A stretch of 8,727 nucleotides of DNA from Alphaproteobacteria bacterium (GTDB taxonomy: Bacteria; Pseudomonadota; Alphaproteobacteria; UBA828), in contig JAPYQV010000092.1 in assembly GCA_029937205.1 (NCBI GenBank), positions 1-8,727 of the forward strand. Reading direction: 5' to 3'. Positions 1-6,696 of the stretch are shown here, piece after piece. The translations under genes were made by a program, and so were the position numbers. Positions within the stretch are counted from its first letter, which is position 1; every line of letters starts with the position of its first letter. The notes below the pieces were generated by a model, which did not search any database, was not told where the DNA came from, and was given only the letters and a program-made list of their open reading frames with translations.

Positions 1-485
1 GCCATGGGTGCCGCCCAGTAATGGTTTATAAATTTTGCTGCCGCGGCGTAGCCGCCATCGAGAAAGAGCGCGGCAATGACGGCTTCGCAGGCATCGGCGA
101 GGTTTGCTGAATTTTCCCGCCCGCCGCTGACTTGTTCGCCTTTCGCCAAGATCAAATGATCGCCAAAATGCAGCTGCCGCGCGATGCGTTCCAAGGCTTC
201 GCGCCGCACCAGGGCGGTAAAGCGCGGCGCCAGCGCGCCCTCGCTTTCGCCCGGGTAGCGCGCGTAGAGCATCTCCCCCACGGCCAGGCCGAGCACGCGG
301 TCGCCGAGGAATTCGAGCCGCTGATTGGATTGCACCGCGCCGGAGACGGCGCTCGGGTGAACGAAGGCGCGCGCCAACAATTGGCAATCGCTGAAGCGGT
401 GAAAAAGATTTGCTTCAAGCGCCTCGGCAATGGCCAGAGCGCTCTTCGGCGTGAGCGGGGGAGCAGATTTGCGCTTGTCAGGCAC
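1..485 (-). CDS. rnc: Ribonuclease III (partial, C-terminal part beyond window)
   Basis: RNase III cleaves double-stranded RNA in the cytoplasm, notably in rRNA precursor processing and antisense RNA turnover. About 161 codons are visible; the rest of the catalytic domain and the usual C-terminal dsRNA-binding domain lie left of base 1. The family signature NQRLEFLGDRVL is at residues 54-65, with E58 and D62 as metal/catalytic positions. The second acidic pair is in the stretch around LADACEAVIAALFLDGG (D131, E134). The start is GTG at 485-483: the frame reads PDKRKSAPP and then runs into recognisable sequence, and I see no in-frame ATG before the signature. The GTG shares its first G with the TAG stop of lepB (TAGTG), so translation is probably coupled to lepB. 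No good Shine-Dalgarno precedes it, which fits coupling. In related genomes era usually follows, but that is outside the window. Confidence 0.95.
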   Translation of the reverse strand, partial: MPDKRKSAPPLTPKSALAIAEALEANLFHRFSDCQLLARAFVHPSAVSGAVQSNQRLEFLGDRVLGLAVGEMLYARYPGESEGALAPRFTALVRREALERIARQLHFGDHLILAKGEQVSGGRENSANLADACEAVIAALFLDGGYAAAAKFINHYWAAPM

Positions 486-1261
486 TAGTCAACAGAAGTG
501 AACAGGCGTTCAAAGCGGGTCGCCTCGCCCCACTTCCAGATCTCCCAAATCTCGGCGCCGCCATTGGTCGAATAAAATATAAACTCCGCCCGGCCGACAA
601 GATTTTCCGCCGGGATGAAGCCGACGCCCGAATAGGCATTGTCGATTCGGCTGTCGAGGGAATTGTCACGATTGTCGCCCATGGCGAAGAAATGCCCTTC
701 CGGGACGGTGTAAATCTTGGTGTTGTCGAGATTGCCGTTGGGGTTCGAATCGAGCGTGTGATGCATTGCGCCGTTGGGCAAAATTTCCTCGAACTGGGCG
801 ATCGCGCGGGTCCGTCCATAGAGATCGGTGAAGGTGAAATTATCGATCTGGCGGCGCTCCACCGGAACATCATTCACAATCAGGGTGCCGTCCAACACCT
901 GAATGCGGTCGCCCGGCAGGCCGACGATGCGCTTGATATAGTCGGTTTCATTGTCGCGCGGCAATTTGAACACGGCGACATCGCCGCGCTCGGGGTCGGA
1001 GCCGAAAATGCGTCCGGAAAACAAGTCGATGTTCCACGGCAAAGAATATTTGCTGTAGCCATAGGCATATTTGGAGACAAACAGATAATCGCCGACCATC
1101 AGCGTCGGGATCATCGAGCCGGACGGGATATTGAACGGCTCGAGCCCCACCGAGCGCACCACCATGGCGGCGATGACCGCATAGGCAACCGTGCGAATAG
1201 TATCCCACAATCCGCTCGATTTCCGCTTCCTCGATTTTTCGCTACTCTTCGCTTTGGCCAT
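485..1261 (-). CDS. lepB: Signal peptidase I
   Basis: Membrane-bound serine protease that removes signal peptides from exported proteins on the periplasmic side of the inner membrane. The 258-residue protein has a basic N-terminus (residues 1-16 rich in Lys, Arg and Ser), then a single membrane segment at about 22-40. The catalytic box IPSGSMIPTL is at 45-54 with nucleophile S49, the general-base region DYIKRIVGLPGDR at 107-119 with K110, and the conserved GDNRDNSLDSR box at 195-205. All elements of the Ser/Lys dyad family are intact. The length fits the alphaproteobacterial form with one membrane anchor. The ATG at 1261 is preceded by an in-frame TAA six codons upstream, so a longer start is excluded; its Shine-Dalgarno is weak. 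acpS ends 80 bp upstream and rnc overlaps the stop by one base, so the three genes are likely co-transcribed. Confidence 0.97.
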   Translation of the reverse strand: MAKAKSSEKSRKRKSSGLWDTIRTVAYAVIAAMVVRSVGLEPFNIPSGSMIPTLMVGDYLFVSKYAYGYSKYSLPWNIDLFSGRIFGSDPERGDVAVFKLPRDNETDYIKRIVGLPGDRIQVLDGTLIVNDVPVERRQIDNFTFTDLYGRTRAIAQFEEILPNGAMHHTLDSNPNGNLDNTKIYTVPEGHFFAMGDNRDNSLDSRIDNAYSGVGFIPAENLVGRAEFIFYSTNGGAEIWEIWKWGEATRFERLFTSVD

Positions 1262-1341
1262 GGGGCTTGCGGAATCCGATTATGGTTGGCGACAATTATT
1301 ACGTTGTTGAAAACCCGGGGCCGTCGTGTACCGCGCCTGCC

Positions 1342-1749
1342 TCACGCTGATGTGTTGGGCACGGCGGTGATAATTACGATGGCCTGGGCGGTTGGAGGTT
1401 CGTCAGTCAAAGATACGTCGATCTGTGTGGTCATGCCTGAAGGCGTTAGGGATTGCAAGCGTTGCAGCGCACCCCCGGTGAGGCGCATGGTCGGTTTTCC
1501 CGACGGCAGGCTGATAACTTCCATATCGCGCCAGAACACGCCACGGCGAAATCCGGTCCCGAGCGCCTTGGAGCAGGCTTCTTTGGCGGCGAAACGGCGC
1601 GCATAACTTTCGACGCGCGCTGCCCGGCGTTCCGATTTTGCGCGTTCGCCCTCGGTAAAGATGCGATGGGTAAAACGCTCGCCAAAGCGCTCCAAGGTGC
1701 GTTCGATGCGCCGTATATCGATGAGATCGCTGCCCAGGCCAATAATCAT
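1342..1749 (-). CDS. acpS: Holo-[acyl-carrier-protein] synthase
   Basis: Transfers the 4'-phosphopantetheine arm of coenzyme A to a serine of apo-acyl carrier protein, activating it for fatty acid synthesis. The 135-residue protein opens with [14 protein letters not shown], in which D8 is the first Mg ligand. The second hallmark is [17 protein letters not shown] at residues 51-67, with E57 as metal ligand and K61 in the family pattern. The C-terminal part ends with the usual beta strand [16 protein letters not shown] (112-127). The length is normal for a trimeric AcpS-type transferase. The ATG at 1749 gives exactly the family N-terminus, although no clear ribosome binding site precedes it. 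It sits 39 bp after the DUF2062 gene and 80 bp before lepB. In many alphaproteobacteria pdxJ lies directly upstream of acpS; here the DUF2062 gene is in that place. Confidence 0.96.
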   Translation of the reverse strand: MIIGLGSDLIDIRRIERTLERFGERFTHRIFTEGERAKSERRAARVESYARRFAAKEACSKALGTGFRRGVFWRDMEVISLPSGKPTMRLTGGALQRLQSLTPSGMTTQIDVSLTDEPPTAQAIVIITAVPNTSA

Positions 1750-1788
1750 GTCGGAAATATGAAGGCGCCGGAAAACGCGGGCGCTGCT

Positions 1789-2517
1789 CTATACCTTGCT
1801 CTCACGCGCCGCCTGGCCGATTTGCGTGACGGTGGCGGAAGGCCGCTCATCTTGCGCCGTGGCGGGATCCGGGATGGTCAACTCGTCGCTCACGTCGCCC
1901 ACGTCGCCGATGGGAAGAATAGATTCTTCAGCGTTGCTGTTGGCCACCCCCGCTTCACGTTCGCGTCGTTCTTCGGCCAGCACTTGTTGGCGTTTGACGC
2001 GTACGGCATGGCGGTGGTGCTGGTAATTGGCGATCGCCCGGCGAATGGGGAAATAGAAAATCACCCAGGTTACGAGGCCGGCCGGAACCCCACCCACCAG
2101 CATGGGAACGCCGATAGTCGAGAACTGATCGAAAATCATGGTGATGCTAAGATCGGAGAAATTCATCTCCGGCATGTCGCGGCCAAGTACCTTGCTGCCG
2201 AGCCAGAGCACGCCGAACCAAATTCCCGGGAAAGTCCAGGGATTGCCGACCGCGGTGCCGATCGCCGATGCCAGAATATTGGCGCGCAGCCCCCAAGCCA
2301 GGAGACCCGCCAGGACGAAATGCAAACCGACAAACGGCGTAAATGACACGGCGGCGCCGAGCGCGAATCCGCAGGCAATGGAATAGGGTGTGCCGGGGAG
2401 GCGCTTGATGCGGAAGGCGTAATATCTGCCGGCGCGGCGCCAGCCCATGCGCGGCCAGACAAGTTCCAGCAGGCGCATCAGGATCGGGCGTTTGCGGCGG
2501 CGGCGGAACACGCTCAT
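1789..2517 (-). CDS. DUF2062 family membrane protein
   Basis: A 242-residue predicted inner-membrane protein of unknown function. The N-terminus is strongly basic (FRRRRKRP at 4-11). The conserved DUF2062 core follows, recognisable by FTPFVGLHFVLAGLLAW (59-75), LRANILASAIGTAVGNPWT (77-95, with the invariant-looking GNPWT) and further hydrophobic segments at about 97-112 and 136-157. I count roughly four membrane segments. After residue 160 the chain becomes hydrophilic: a basic, possibly helical stretch (HHRHAVRVKRQQVLAEERRERE), then an acidic, low-complexity tail to residue 242. The ATG at 2517 has GGAG (2525-2528) seven bases upstream and overlaps the TGA of a 17-codon ORF as ATGA. DUF2062 genes next to acpS/lepB/rnc are a recurring alphaproteobacterial arrangement in my recollection, suggesting an envelope role, but no activity can be read from the sequence. 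Confidence 0.9.
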   Translation of the reverse strand: MSVFRRRRKRPILMRLLELVWPRMGWRRAGRYYAFRIKRLPGTPYSIACGFALGAAVSFTPFVGLHFVLAGLLAWGLRANILASAIGTAVGNPWTFPGIWFGVLWLGSKVLGRDMPEMNFSDLSITMIFDQFSTIGVPMLVGGVPAGLVTWVIFYFPIRRAIANYQHHRHAVRVKRQQVLAEERREREAGVANSNAEESILPIGDVGDVSDELTIPDPATAQDERPSATVTQIGQAARESKV

Positions 2518-2567
2518 CCCGCGTCTCCATCGGCAATCGTCGCTCGATACATCTCGCTAATCGCCAT
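2514..2567 (-). CDS. Possible 17-residue leader peptide upstream of DUF2062 gene
   Basis: A short open frame reads MAISEMYRATIADGDAG and stops at TGA (2516-2514), which overlaps the DUF2062 start codon as ATGA. Its ATG (2567-2565) is preceded by the purine-rich stretch AGGGGAGAAGG, with GGAG four bases before the ATG, a better ribosome binding site than most genes in this window have. The GGAG used by the DUF2062 gene lies inside this frame (codons 14-15). It is in a different frame from DUF2062, so it is not an N-terminal extension. The peptide matches no family I know, and there is no run of regulatory codons. It may serve translational coupling or be fortuitous. Confidence 0.35.
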   Translation of the reverse strand: MAISEMYRATIADGDAG

Positions 2568-2585
2568 CCTTCTCCCCTTGGAGGC

Positions 2586-2613
2586 CTTATAAACTTTTTT
2601 GGCAACCTCGAAA
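2586..2613 (-). promoter_or_regulatory. Weak candidate promoter for the DUF2062-acpS-lepB-rnc group
   Basis: On the minus strand TTTCGA (2613-2608) and TATAAG (2591-2586) are separated by 16 bases. The -10 matches five of six sigma-70 consensus bases but the -35 only three. An A-rich tract lies in the spacer. A transcript from here would begin just before the AGGGGAG of the short ORF at 2567. The 209-bp gap after the flavoprotein gene is the natural place for such a promoter, but the match is modest. Confidence 0.25.
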
Positions 2614-2637
2614 CCTATTAGATATCGTAATTACAGG

Positions 2638-2682
2638 GTGTTGTGCAAGGGACCCGCATGAATTCGTGGTGCGCCACAACAC
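2638..2682. repeat. 8-bp inverted repeat in the gap after the flavoprotein gene
   Basis: GTGTTGTG (2638-2645) and CACAACAC (2675-2682) are perfect inverted copies flanking a 29-base interior. The interior itself holds small dyads: GGGACCC, the palindrome GAATTC, and GTGG/CCAC, which overlaps the right arm. It lies 45 bp beyond the stop of the flavoprotein gene. No T-run follows on either strand, so it is not a standard intrinsic terminator. It could stabilise an mRNA 3' end or be an operator-like site. Confidence 0.35.
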
Positions 2683-2726
2683 AAATGTTCTGCTTTTGAC
2701 CCAGGTTTTGGGCGTCGACATTTCAT

Positions 2727-3398
2727 CTACTCGACGAACGTTGCAATATCGGCAAGTGCCCTGCGTTCGATATCGGGCACCTTGGCATTTTTATCGGGAT
2801 AGCCGGCGACAACGATCATCGCGGCGCGCTCATTCGCCGGACGGCCGAGCAGAGTACGCAGAAATCCCATCGGACTCGGCGTGTGGGTGAGGGTGGCAAG
2901 TCCCGCATGGTGCAGCGCAGTGAGCAGAATGCCGCAGGCGATGCCGACGCTCTCGCCGGCATAATAATGCTTGATGCGCTCGCCGGCCGCGTCCACACCA
3001 TAGTTGCGCTGAAAGACGACGATCAGATAAGGCGCGGTTTCGAGATAGGGCTTCTTGGCGTCGGTGCCGAGCGGTTGCAACGCTTTCAGCCACGCCTTGG
3101 ATGCGCGCTTGCGGTAAAATTCGCGCTCCTCTTTTTCCGCCTCCAGGCGAATACGGCGCTTTACCGCCGGGGCGCTGACAACAACGAAGTGCCAGGGCTG
3201 CATATGTGCGCCGCTCGGCGCCGAGCCGGCGCTCAGGATGCATTTTTCGATCACCCCGCGCGGTACCGGGCGCGCTGAGAACATGCGCACGGTGCGGCGC
3301 AATTTCATCGTTCGGAAAAAATTTGCGGCGCGGCGCTGCATGACGGCGGCGTCGCGCGTGACAAAGCCCTTGAGCGGCACCGGCCGGTATTTGCTCAT
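2727..3398 (-). CDS. Nitroreductase-fold flavoprotein, iodotyrosine deiodinase-like
   Basis: A 223-residue FMN-dependent protein of the nitroreductase superfamily, closest by eye to iodotyrosine deiodinase (reductive dehalogenase of halotyrosines) rather than to NfsB or BluB. The FMN phosphate site is KLRRTVRMFS (32-41). APSGAHMQPWHFVVV (60-74) matches the deiodinase signature APSGAH.xPW. The lid region carries E91, Y95 and K116, the three residues that bind the amino-acid zwitterion of the substrate in the mammalian enzyme, with the same spacing (4 and 21). HYYAGESVGIACGILLTAL (144-162) and THTPSPMGFLRTLLGRPANE (171-190) also match, including a threonine near the flavin N5 position. There is no N-terminal membrane anchor, so it should be cytosolic. 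The start ATG has GGGAG (3404-3408) five bases upstream. The TAG of rsh overlaps this Shine-Dalgarno, leaving a 9-bp gap and implying one operon. The physiological substrate is unknown; it may be another aromatic amino acid derivative or a nitroaromatic. Confidence 0.88.
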   Translation of the reverse strand: MSKYRPVPLKGFVTRDAAVMQRRAANFFRTMKLRRTVRMFSARPVPRGVIEKCILSAGSAPSGAHMQPWHFVVVSAPAVKRRIRLEAEKEEREFYRKRASKAWLKALQPLGTDAKKPYLETAPYLIVVFQRNYGVDAAGERIKHYYAGESVGIACGILLTALHHAGLATLTHTPSPMGFLRTLLGRPANERAAMIVVAGYPDKNAKVPDIERRALADIATFVE

Positions 3399-3407
3399 GC
3401 TCTCTCC

Positions 3408-5555
3408 CTAGCCGCGCGCGCGATCGACATTGCTGACACAGGGAATGGCGCGCAGCGTCGCCATGATATCGGTCAAATGCCGGGCGTCCTCAACCTCCAC
3501 ATCGACAAGAATATCGAAGAATTCGGCCGACCGGCTGGTGATCTTCAGATTGGAGATATTGCCTTTGCATTTGGCGATTGCCGTCGCCAATTCAGCCAGC
3601 GAACCGGTCTCATTGGCGACGATCAGGCTGAGGCGGCCGACATGGATGGTACTTTCGGTATCGACCTTGTCCCACGATAGGTCGAGCCATCTTTCCGGTG
3701 TATCGCCGAAACTGACAAGCGTATCGCAGTCGATGGTATGCACGGTGACGCCGATCCCGGTCGACACGATGCCGACGATCCGGTCGCCCGGTAGCGGGCT
3801 GCAACACTCCGCCAAATGCACTGCCACGCCGGGCATCAGGCCGCGAATGGGGATCGCGGCATCGCCGGCTTTGGTCGGGCCTGAGCGGCCGCGCATCAAG
3901 GACAGCGCGCGCGACGCAACGCCGGGCCGCCGGCGCCTCGGAAAACAGGCATCGCTCAGCTCCTGGCCGGTGAGATGGCCTTGACCAAGTGCCACGAACA
4001 TCTCCTCCGCCGATTTTAACTTTAGTCTCGGCAAAGCCTGTTCGATAACCGGCAGGGCGAACGTCTCGTCCACTTCGCGAAACACCTTCTCGGCGATCGC
4101 CTGGCCGAGCGTGGCATATTCCTTGCGCTGTTTGGAGCGCGTAAAGCGGCGCACGCTCGCCCGCGCCTTGCCGGTCGCGAGAAAGCCTTCCCAGGTCGGC
4201 GAGGGTGCCGGTACGGTCGACCGGATGATCTCGACCTGATCGCCGTTCGAAAGCTGGGTGCGAAGCGGTACCATGCGGCCGTTGATCTTGGCGCCGACAC
4301 AGGTATCGCCGATATCGGAATGTACCGCATAGGCAAAATCCACCGGCGTTGCGCTACGCGGCAAGTTAATGAGATCGCCATGCGGGGTGAAGCAAAACAC
4401 CTGGTCGCGGAACATTTCCAGCTTGGTGTGTTCGAGAAATTCCTCCGGCCCCGCCGCCGAATCGAGAATGTCCAAGAGCTCGCGCAGCCAGCGATACTGC
4501 TTGCCCTCGCTGCCTCCTTCGGCCTGCTTAAAGGCCCAATGGGCGGCCACGCCAAGCTCTGCTTCCTCGTGCATTTCGCGCGTGCGAATCTGGATTTCAA
4601 TGCGTTGGCGCTCCGGGCCAATCACGCTGGTGTGGAGCGAGCGGTAGCCGTTCGGCTTGGGCGTGCTGAGGTAATCCTTGAAGCGCCCGGGCACCATCGG
4701 GTAGGCGCTGTGGACATAGCCGAGCGCCCGGTAACAATCCTCTGGCGTCTCCACGATGACGCGAAAGGCAACAATATCGGAAAGCTGTTCGAAGGCGATA
4801 TTCTTGGTTTCCATTTTGCGCCAAATCGAATAAAGGCGCTTTTCCCGCCCCTCCACATCGACCCGCAAACGATGCCCGGCGAGCATTTCTCTCAGCGCCG
4901 TCAGGATACGCGGCACGATATCGCCGCTCTCTTTTCTGAGAAAATCGAGGCGCGCCAGCACCGAATTGCGGGCATCCGGATTGATCTCGGCAAAGGCGAG
5001 ATCTTCCAATTCATCCTTGATCGTTTGCAGGCCGATACGTTCGGCCAAGGGCGCATAGATATCCATCGTCTCGTTGGCGATGCGCCGGCGTTTGTCATCA
5101 TTTTTAATGAACAGAAGCGTGCGCATATTGTGCAAACGGTCAGCCAGTTTGACCAGCAGCACGCGGATGTCTTTCGACATGGCGAGGACAAATTTACGGA
5201 AATTCTCGGCCTGTTTGGTGTGATCCGATTGCAGCTCGATCTGGCTCAGCTTGGTGACCCCATCGACAAGGCGGGCGACCGGCGAGCCAAAATGATTTTC
5301 GATTTCGTCAAGCGAAGCCAGGGTATCTTCTACAGTGTCGTGAAGAAGGGCGGTGACAATGGTATCGCAGTCGAGTTTGAGCCCGGTCAGGATGCCGGCA
5401 ACTTCAAGCGGATGGGAAAAGTAGGGGTCACCGCTGGCACGGATTTGTGCGCCGTGCGCCTTGAGAGAGAAAACATAGGCGCGGTTTAACGCGCCTTCAT
5501 CCGCGGTGGGATCGTAAGCCTTAACGCGCTCGACCAGTTCATATTGGCGAATCAC
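3408..5555 (-). CDS. rsh: Bifunctional (p)ppGpp synthetase/hydrolase (RelA/SpoT homologue)
   Basis: Makes (p)ppGpp from ATP and GDP/GTP and hydrolyses it again, controlling the stringent response. The 715 residues follow the long Rel layout. The HD hydrolase domain (about 20-190) has FSHPLEVA (H48), LLHDTVEDT (H72, D73, E76, D77) and KLADRLHNMRTL (136-147). The synthetase domain (about 225-365) has GREKRLYSIWRKM (236-248), RFKD (291-294) and PKPNGYRSLHTSV. RFKD is the RxKD-type charged motif of bifunctional enzymes, as opposed to the ExDD of RelA. A TGS domain (about 386-446) follows, then a helical region, a conserved Cys/His segment (H580, C584, C585, H606, C610) and a C-terminal ACT domain (about 638-712). 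Both active sites look intact. The start is GTG at 5555, giving MIRQYELVERVKAYDP, the usual N-terminus; the nearby ATG at 5565 is out of frame. rpoZ lies 81 bp upstream, with a strong hairpin between. Confidence 0.97.
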   Translation of the reverse strand: MIRQYELVERVKAYDPTADEGALNRAYVFSLKAHGAQIRASGDPYFSHPLEVAGILTGLKLDCDTIVTALLHDTVEDTLASLDEIENHFGSPVARLVDGVTKLSQIELQSDHTKQAENFRKFVLAMSKDIRVLLVKLADRLHNMRTLLFIKNDDKRRRIANETMDIYAPLAERIGLQTIKDELEDLAFAEINPDARNSVLARLDFLRKESGDIVPRILTALREMLAGHRLRVDVEGREKRLYSIWRKMETKNIAFEQLSDIVAFRVIVETPEDCYRALGYVHSAYPMVPGRFKDYLSTPKPNGYRSLHTSVIGPERQRIEIQIRTREMHEEAELGVAAHWAFKQAEGGSEGKQYRWLRELLDILDSAAGPEEFLEHTKLEMFRDQVFCFTPHGDLINLPRSATPVDFAYAVHSDIGDTCVGAKINGRMVPLRTQLSNGDQVEIIRSTVPAPSPTWEGFLATGKARASVRRFTRSKQRKEYATLGQAIAEKVFREVDETFALPVIEQALPRLKLKSAEEMFVALGQGHLTGQELSDACFPRRRRPGVASRALSLMRGRSGPTKAGDAAIPIRGLMPGVAVHLAECCSPLPGDRIVGIVSTGIGVTVHTIDCDTLVSFGDTPERWLDLSWDKVDTESTIHVGRLSLIVANETGSLAELATAIAKCKGNISNLKITSRSAEFFDILVDVEVEDARHLTDIMATLRAIPCVSNVDRARG

Positions 5556-5580
5556 TGAATGTCATGCGCTCGGCCTGTCC

Positions 5581-5620
5581 GTGAAGCCCCCGGCGCGGAT
5601 ACGCGCCGGCAGAGCCTCAC
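5581..5620 (-). other. Two-part RNA hairpin between rpoZ and rsh
   Basis: In the minus-strand transcript GUGAGGC (5620-5614) pairs with GCUUCAC (5587-5581), including one G-U pair. After a small internal loop, CCGGCGCG (5609-5602) pairs perfectly with CGCGCCGG (5597-5590) across a UAUC tetraloop. The G-U pair is possible only in the sense RNA. No U-run follows, so this is not a canonical intrinsic terminator. It ends 25 bases before the rsh GTG and could act as a processing site, attenuator or translational insulator. Confidence 0.5.
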
Positions 5621-5636
5621 CCTGGACAATTCGCGC

Positions 5637-6065
5637 TCAGGCCTCCTCGTCTTCGCCGCCCGGCGCCGCCTCTGCAATGGCACCGTCTTCCGAAGTCAGA
5701 TCGGGTTTGAATACGGCGTCGGCGCCGACGGCAGCGGCGTCCGCTTGGTCGTCATTGGGGTCTTTCGACCCGGTCACGCCAGCCCATGCCTGTTCGGCCG
5801 ACAGCACGGCCAGATTTTCCTCTTCCGGCTCATCCAATTCCTGGTCGATATCGGCGCCATGCTCCATCTCATATTTCAGCGCTTCAAGCTCAATCGTCTC
5901 GTCGGCGATTTCACGCAATGCAATGACCGGATTTTTGTCATTGTCGCGTTCGACCGTCAGCGGTGCGCCGGAATGAATATTCCGCGCCCGGCGGGCCGCG
6001 AGAAGAACCAACTCGAAGCGGTTGGGAATCTTATCGACGCAATCTTCAACAGTTACACGCGCCAT
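5637..6065 (-). CDS. rpoZ: DNA-directed RNA polymerase omega subunit
   Basis: Small RNA polymerase subunit that binds the beta' chain, aiding assembly and forming part of a (p)ppGpp site in proteobacterial enzymes. The conserved core is at residues 1-61: [20 protein letters not shown], then [12 protein letters not shown] (22-33), [14 protein letters not shown] (45-58). The protein is 142 residues, longer than the roughly 90 of E. coli. The extra part (about 70-142) is acidic and low in complexity, ending in GGEDEEA, which I recall as common in alphaproteobacteria. GGAG lies 12 bases before the ATG at 6065, so a start here is reasonable and the family N-terminus begins exactly there. It precedes rsh in the same direction, linking polymerase and alarmone enzyme. 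The 106-bp gap to folK may hold its promoter; TATAGA lies on the minus strand close upstream, but I find no good -35. Confidence 0.95.
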   Translation of the reverse strand: MARVTVEDCVDKIPNRFELVLLAARRARNIHSGAPLTVERDNDKNPVIALREIADETIELEALKYEMEHGADIDQELDEPEEENLAVLSAEQAWAGVTGSKDPNDDQADAAAVGADAVFKPDLTSEDGAIAEAAPGGEDEEA

Positions 6066-6171
6066 GCTGGGAGCACTCCATCTATATCAAACAAAAGCAG
6101 ATCAAATAGCGCCGGCAACGTACCCGCTTGCCTTCGCCCATGCAAGTTAAAAGGGGTGTTTTCGGCAGAAA

Positions 6172-6696
6172 TCAAGGGAGTTTCTCATTGTCGCACCGTT
6201 CAATTTTCTGGTTTGGCGGCAAGTTGGCGATGAGATCGTCAATATGCCTGCCATTTTCGGGATGATGCCAATTTGGCGCAATTTCAGCCAGCGGCAACAG
6301 TACGAAGGCGCGTTCGGCGAGGCGGGGATGGGGTATTTGCACGGCCGGGCTTTCATCTTTGGCTGATTTTGCGAGGATTTCGCCTCTGAAATCGATCAAA
6401 TCGAGATCCAGCACCCGGGCAGCGTTGCGCGCGCCGCGGCGGCGGCCGAATTCGGCCTCGACGGCGAGCAAAAGTGCCATCAGTGCAGGCGGCGTCAGGG
6501 GACAGTCAATCTCGGCAACACCATTGATGTACCAGGGCTGGCTCGTCGCCGGCACCGGCGCGCTGCGATACCAGCTCGAGCATTGCCGCGGCACCGCGCC
6601 CAAATCGTGCAAGCGGCGCAATGCCGCTTCCAGCCCGCGTTGCGGCGGGCCGTGACGCTCGGTCTCGAGATTGGCGCCCAAGGCGATATATATCAT
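6172..6696 (-). CDS. folK: 2-amino-4-hydroxy-6-hydroxymethyldihydropteridine diphosphokinase
   Basis: HPPK transfers pyrophosphate from ATP to 6-hydroxymethyl-7,8-dihydropterin, an early step of folate synthesis in the cytoplasm. The 174-residue chain shows IYIALGANL (2-10), SSWYRSAPVPATSQPWYINGVAEI (40-63, the pterin-binding region with PWYIN), EFGRRRGARNAARVLDLDLIDF (82-103) with the Mg-binding pair D97 and D99, and IPHPRLAERAFVLLPLAEIAP (121-141). The open frame extends upstream to an ATG at 6783, but the extra 29 residues are AT-rich and unlike any HPPK; MIYIALGAN is the normal N-terminus, so I start at 6696. It transcribes away from the NYN gene across a 196-bp divergent region and toward rpoZ. 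No clear terminator separates it from rpoZ. Confidence 0.95.
   Translation of the reverse strand: MIYIALGANLETERHGPPQRGLEAALRRLHDLGAVPRQCSSWYRSAPVPATSQPWYINGVAEIDCPLTPPALMALLLAVEAEFGRRRGARNAARVLDLDLIDFRGEILAKSAKDESPAVQIPHPRLAERAFVLLPLAEIAPNWHHPENGRHIDDLIANLPPNQKIERCDNEKLP

Noticed and set aside
692..1606. A 304-codon plus-strand frame opposite lepB and acpS
   Set aside because: Antisense to two well-conserved genes, crosses their intergenic gap, and shows no recognisable motif.
1453..2346. A 297-codon plus-strand frame opposite acpS and the DUF2062 gene
   Set aside because: Shadow of real genes on the other strand, with composition typical of antisense frames.
4320..5489. A 389-codon plus-strand open frame opposite rsh
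   Set aside because: It lies wholly antisense to a clearly conserved protein, matches no family I recognise, and open antisense frames are expected in GC-rich codon usage.
5581..5620. Intrinsic terminator after rpoZ
   Set aside because: The stem is strong, but no U-run follows on the minus strand, so it is listed as an unexplained hairpin instead.
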